Shown: piece by piece, positions 4,879-7,419 of the stretch | How the letters are laid out: every line of letters begins with the position of its first letter | Position numbering within the stretch: the first letter of the stretch is position 1 | From: an uncultured Clostridia bacterium | GTDB lineage: Bacteria > Bacillota > Clostridia > Oscillospirales > UMGS1783 | DNA: 7,419 nt | Direction of reading: 5' to 3' | Assembly: GCA_937892635.1 (NCBI GenBank) | Contig: CALBKB010000218.1 | Location: forward strand, 1 to 7,419 | The notes under the pieces: generated by a model | What the model saw: the letters and a program-made list of their open reading frames with translations, nothing else | Told to the model about the DNA's origin: nothing | The model's database searches: none | Made by a program: the position numbers and the translations under genes

Positions 4879-6366
4879 ATGAACAGGACGGGGTTTGACA
4901 ACGAAAAATATCTGAAACTGCAATCGGAGCATATCAAAAACCGCATCGCCGATTTCGGCGGCAAGCTGTATCTGGAATTCGGCGGCAAGCTCTTTGACGA
5001 TTTTCATGCCGCGCGGGTTCTGCCCGGCTTTGCGCCGGATAGTAAGGTGCAGATGCTGCTGGAGCTCAAGGACATGGCCGAGCTGGTTATTGTTCTTAAC
5101 GCCAACGATATTGAGAAGAACAAGGTGCGCGGCGATCTGGGCATCACCTACGATCTGGACGTGCTGCGATTGATTGATGCCTTCCGCGGCCTTGGTCTGT
5201 ACGTCGGGTCGGTGGTGCTGACCCAATATATCGGCGACAACCGTGCCGCCGACGCCTTTGCCAACCGGCTGGATTCGCTGGGCGTGAAGGTTTATCGGCA
5301 TTATAATATCCCCGGCTATCCCTATGAAATTCCGCTGATCGTATCGGAAGAAGGCTACGGCAAGAACGAGTATATTCAAACCGACCGTCCGCTCGTTGTC
5401 ATTACCGCGCCCGGCCCCGGCTCGGGCAAGATGGCCACCTGTCTGTCACAGCTCTATCACGATCACAAGCGCGGTATTCAGGCCGGCTATGCCAAGTTTG
5501 AAACCTTCCCTATCTGGAACCTGCCGCTCAAACATCCCGTCAACGTCGCCTACGAGGCGGCCACGGCCGACCTCAACGACGTCAATATGATCGACCCCTT
5601 CCATTTGGAAGCCTATGGCGAGACGACGGTCAACTACAATCGCGACGTCGAGGTTTTCCCTCTGCTCAAAGCCACCTTTGAGGAGATTTACGGAACCTCT
5701 CCCTACAATTCGCCCACCGATATGGGGGTGAATATGGCAGGCAACTGCATTTTTGACGACGAGGCCGTTTGCGACGCCGCCAATCAGGAGATCCTGCGTC
5801 GGTACTATGCTGCTTTGTGCAGCCTGCGCAAGGGCAGCGGCAGTAAGGAAGAGGTTAATAAGATCGACCTGCTGGTCAAGCAGTCGGGGTTGAGCGAGGA
5901 CGACCGACCCGTCGTTGCCGCCGCCAAGACCAAGGCCGAGCAGGCGCAAACGCCGGCCGCCGCCATTGAATTGCCCGACGGTACCATCGTAACCGGCAGA
6001 ACCTCGACCCTGTTGGGACCGGTAGCCGCCATGCTGCTCAATGCGCTTAAAGTGTTGGCCAAACTGCCCGATCCGCTGTTGCTGTTGGCGCCGGCCACCA
6101 TTGAGCCCTTGCAACGGTTGAAAACCGAATATCTGGGCAACCACAATCCGCGGCTGCATCCCGAGGAGGTGCTGGTCGCCCTCTCCATCTGTGCCGCCAC
6201 CAACCCGATGGCTCAGGTGGCGCTCTCGCATCTGCACGATCTGCGCGGCTGTGAGATGCATTCGAGCGTTATACTCAATCAAACCGACGTCGCCGTCCTG
6301 CGTAAGCTGGGCATTAACCTCACCTGCGAGCCGGTCTATCAAACCAAAAAACTGTATCACGGATAA
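4879..6366 (+). CDS. DUF1846 (UPF0371) family protein
   Basis: This 495-residue protein belongs to DUF1846, a conserved bacterial family common in Firmicutes whose biochemical role is not established to my knowledge. I recognise it across its length: EKYLKLQSEHI (9-19), KLYLEFGGKLFDDFHAARVLPGF in the segment 29-51, DIEKNKVRGDLGITYD (77-92), a glycine-rich TAPGPGSGKMATCLSQLYH (176-194), KFETFPIWNLPLKHP (206-220), then DPFHLEAYG, NYNRDVE and SPTDMGVNM (278-286). The C-terminal domain (about 360-495) has LPDGTIVTG, NPRLHPEEVL and CEPVYQTKKLYHG. The loop at 179-185 (GPGSGKM) is P-loop-like but does not fit GxxxxGK[ST] exactly, so nucleotide binding is only a guess. GGAGG (4870-4874) lies 4 bases before ATG, and the lplA stop is 11 bases upstream. 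It is the last gene before a strong terminator. There is no signal peptide, so it is likely cytoplasmic. Confidence 0.93.
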   Translation: MNRTGFDNEKYLKLQSEHIKNRIADFGGKLYLEFGGKLFDDFHAARVLPGFAPDSKVQMLLELKDMAELVIVLNANDIEKNKVRGDLGITYDLDVLRLIDAFRGLGLYVGSVVLTQYIGDNRAADAFANRLDSLGVKVYRHYNIPGYPYEIPLIVSEEGYGKNEYIQTDRPLVVITAPGPGSGKMATCLSQLYHDHKRGIQAGYAKFETFPIWNLPLKHPVNVAYEAATADLNDVNMIDPFHLEAYGETTVNYNRDVEVFPLLKATFEEIYGTSPYNSPTDMGVNMAGNCIFDDEAVCDAANQEILRRYYAALCSLRKGSGSKEEVNKIDLLVKQSGLSEDDRPVVAAAKTKAEQAQTPAAAIELPDGTIVTGRTSTLLGPVAAMLLNALKVLAKLPDPLLLLAPATIEPLQRLKTEYLGNHNPRLHPEEVLVALSICAATNPMAQVALSHLHDLRGCEMHSSVILNQTDVAVLRKLGINLTCEPVYQTKKLYHG

Positions 6367-6369
6367 CAG

Positions 6370-6406
6370 ATTCCCACCTCGTTATGACGGGGTGGGAATA
6401 CTTTTT
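6370..6406 (+). terminator. Strong intrinsic terminator of the parB-serS-lplA-DUF1846 unit
   Basis: ATTCCCACCTCG (6370-6381) pairs with CGGGGTGGGAAT (6388-6399) to give a 12-bp stem with one G-U pair and a 6-base loop (TTATGA). ACTTTTT (6400-6406) follows. It starts 4 bases after the DUF1846 stop codon. Confidence 0.93.
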
Positions 6407-6419
6407 AAAAATAGGAATT

Positions 6420-6462
6420 GAGCAAAAACGAGCAAAACGAAGAAAAACGGAGAAAAACGGAG
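6420..6462 (+). repeat. Degenerate A/G-rich tandem repeat upstream of rplM promoter
   Basis: Four units of 9-10 bases follow each other (GAGCAAAAAC, GAGCAAAAC, GAAGAAAAAC, GGAGAAAAAC), with a partial fifth (GGAG). The strand is almost purely purine plus C. It ends about 38 bases before the -35 box; between them lies an A-rich stretch (6480-6495) that could act as an UP element. Its role is unknown, and it may be simple low-complexity DNA between a terminator and a promoter. Confidence 0.55.
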
Positions 6463-6499
6463 CATCTTTATCCTAACTTAAAAAAATGAAAAAAAGCAC

Positions 6500-6528
6500 T
6501 TGACAGACGGGAATGGGGAGGATATAAT
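6500..6528 (+). promoter_or_regulatory. Consensus sigma-A promoter of the rplM-rpsI operon
   Basis: TTGACA (6500-6505) and TATAAT (6523-6528) are perfect boxes with a 17-base spacer, preceded by an A-rich stretch suitable as an UP element. Transcription should start near 6535, fitting a strongly expressed ribosomal protein operon. Confidence 0.92.
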
Positions 6529-6534
6529 ACAAAA

Positions 6535-6577
6535 GCTGAGAAAAAAAGGGCAAAAGCCCTATAAACAGGAGGAAAAC
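6535..6577 (+). promoter_or_regulatory. Short rplM leader with small hairpin, possible L13 leader
   Basis: The leader is about 43 nt. AGGGC (6547-6551) pairs with GCCCT (6556-6560) around AAAA, just upstream of AGGAGG (6567-6572), which lies 5 bases before ATG. Firmicutes often carry an L13 leader motif (Rfam RF00555) in front of rplM that is thought to mediate autoregulation. The position fits, but I cannot confirm a match by eye and the structure is small. Confidence 0.4.
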
Positions 6578-7009
6578 ATGAGCACTTTCATGGCGAACGC
6601 TCAGACGATTGAGCGCAAATGGTATGTGATCGACGCCGCTGATAAGTCCATGGGTCGTGTGGCTGCTGAGGCCGCCGCTCTGCTTCGCGGTAAGCATAAA
6701 GTCGATTTCACTCCGCATGTCGATTGCGGTGATTTCGTTATCATCATCAATTCCGACAAAATGGTACTCACCGGCAACAAGATCAATGATAAGATGTACC
6801 GTCATTACAGTGGCTATCCCGGCGGCTTGAAGGAGATCAAGTACTCCACGCTGATGGCCAACAACTCTCCTTTTGCTATCTCCACCGCCGTTAAGGGTAT
6901 GCTTCCGCATAATGCCATCGGCCGCAACGCTGCCAAGCGTTTGTTCGTTTATAAGAACGAAGAACATAAGCATCAGGCCCAGAAGCCCGAAGTCTGGGAC
7001 ATGAAATAA
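6578..7009 (+). CDS. rplM: 50S ribosomal protein L13
   Basis: L13 is an early-assembly protein of the large ribosomal subunit. The 143-residue product has the normal length and layout: KWYVIDAADKSMGRVA (14-29), LLRGKHKVDFTPHVDCGD (35-52), HYSGYPGG (76-83) and the family signature VKGMLPHNAIGRNAAKRLFV (105-124), followed by YKNEEHKHQAQKPE. ATG 6578 has a perfect AGGAGG 5 bases upstream. Upstream in-frame codons back to 6500 overlap the promoter and cannot be translated from it. rplM is followed by rpsI, the classic L13-S9 operon. Confidence 0.98.
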   Translation: MSTFMANAQTIERKWYVIDAADKSMGRVAAEAAALLRGKHKVDFTPHVDCGDFVIIINSDKMVLTGNKINDKMYRHYSGYPGGLKEIKYSTLMANNSPFAISTAVKGMLPHNAIGRNAAKRLFVYKNEEHKHQAQKPEVWDMK

Positions 7010-7022
7010 GGAGGGATAGAGA

Positions 7023-7419
7023 ATGTACGAATCCAAGAAAGAGTATTTCTACGGCACCGGCCGCAGAAAACAGTCGGTTGCCTGCGTAAGACTTTATCCC
7101 GGTACCGGCGCTGTTACCATCAACGGCCGCGACATGGACGATTATTTTGGGATTGATACTCTCAAATACATCGTTCGCCAGCCCCTTGAGCTGACCCAGA
7201 CCACCGGCAAGTTCGACGTTGTCTGCAAGGTTGTCGGCGGCGGCATCTCCGGCCAGGCCGGCGCTATCCGTCACGGTATCGCCCGCGCCCTGCTGCTGGT
7301 TGACGAGCAGAACCGCGCCCTCCTCAAGAAGGCCGGCTTCCTCACTCGCGACCCGAGAATGAAGGAGAGAAAGAAGTACGGCTTGAAAGCCTCCCGTCGC
7401 GCTCCCCAGTTCTCCAAGA
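7023..7419 (+). CDS. rpsI: 30S ribosomal protein S9 (3' end cut by window)
   Basis: S9 belongs to the small subunit head, and its C-terminal tail reaches the P-site tRNA. The window holds 132 codons plus one base. The protein shows YGTGRRKQSVACVRL (10-24), INGRDMDDYF (33-42), the S9 signature GGGISGQAGAIRHGIARAL (72-90), and the basic tail TRDPRMKERKKYGLKASRRAPQFSK. Family members usually end in SKR, so only about one codon and the stop lie outside. AAGGAGGG (7008-7015) overlaps the rplM stop codon and sits 7 bases before ATG. The intergenic distance is 13 bases, so the two genes are co-transcribed. Confidence 0.97.
   Translation, partial: MYESKKEYFYGTGRRKQSVACVRLYPGTGAVTINGRDMDDYFGIDTLKYIVRQPLELTQTTGKFDVVCKVVGGGISGQAGAIRHGIARALLLVDEQNRALLKKAGFLTRDPRMKERKKYGLKASRRAPQFSK

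Noticed and set aside
5446..6360. 304-residue open frame on the minus strand
   Set aside because: It is antisense to the DUF1846 gene and has low-complexity G/Q-rich content typical of a shadow frame.

Overview
The window looks like part of a bacterial chromosome or metagenome contig from an anaerobic Firmicute of the Clostridia type. The evidence is the seryl-tRNA synthetase subtype, a Soj/Spo0J-type partition pair, a UPF0371 (DUF1846) protein, strong AGGAGG ribosome binding sites and textbook TTGACA-N17-TATAAT promoters. All genes are on the + strand.

Bases 1 to about 1170 are AT-rich to intermediate in composition; the first 180 bases are about 31% GC by hand count. They hold the 3' end of atpB (F-type ATP synthase subunit a), a 117-residue one-helix membrane protein of unknown function, and an intrinsic terminator whose loop starts with the -35 box of the next promoter. 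A 55-residue acidic, aromatic-rich protein of unknown function follows. Next comes a hairpin-rich non-coding stretch, then a second perfect promoter with a structured leader of about 100 nt. This leader precedes a second gene that starts as a clear paralogue of the 55-residue protein.

At about 1171-1197 that second small gene runs in frame into the middle of a ParA (Soj) ATPase. The ParA part has lost about 100 N-terminal residues, including the P-loop. Composition jumps here, with several sampled coding stretches downstream at 60-65% GC. The join is either a metagenome misassembly or a real rearrangement, and it is the most important thing to check in this window.

Bases 1198-6406 form a compact unit: truncated parA, parB, serS, lplA and a DUF1846 gene, ending in a strong intrinsic terminator. 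The gaps are 1, 48, 39 and 11 bases. The unit combines chromosome partitioning, tRNA-Ser charging, lipoate scavenging and a conserved protein of unknown function.

Bases 6407-7419 hold a short A/G-rich repeat, a perfect promoter, a small leader hairpin and the ribosomal protein operon rplM-rpsI (L13-S9). The window cuts off rpsI roughly one codon before its expected end.

I see no CRISPR array, insertion sequence, tRNA, rRNA or parS site. The novelty candidates are the two-member small protein family with its structured leader, and the ParA chimera.
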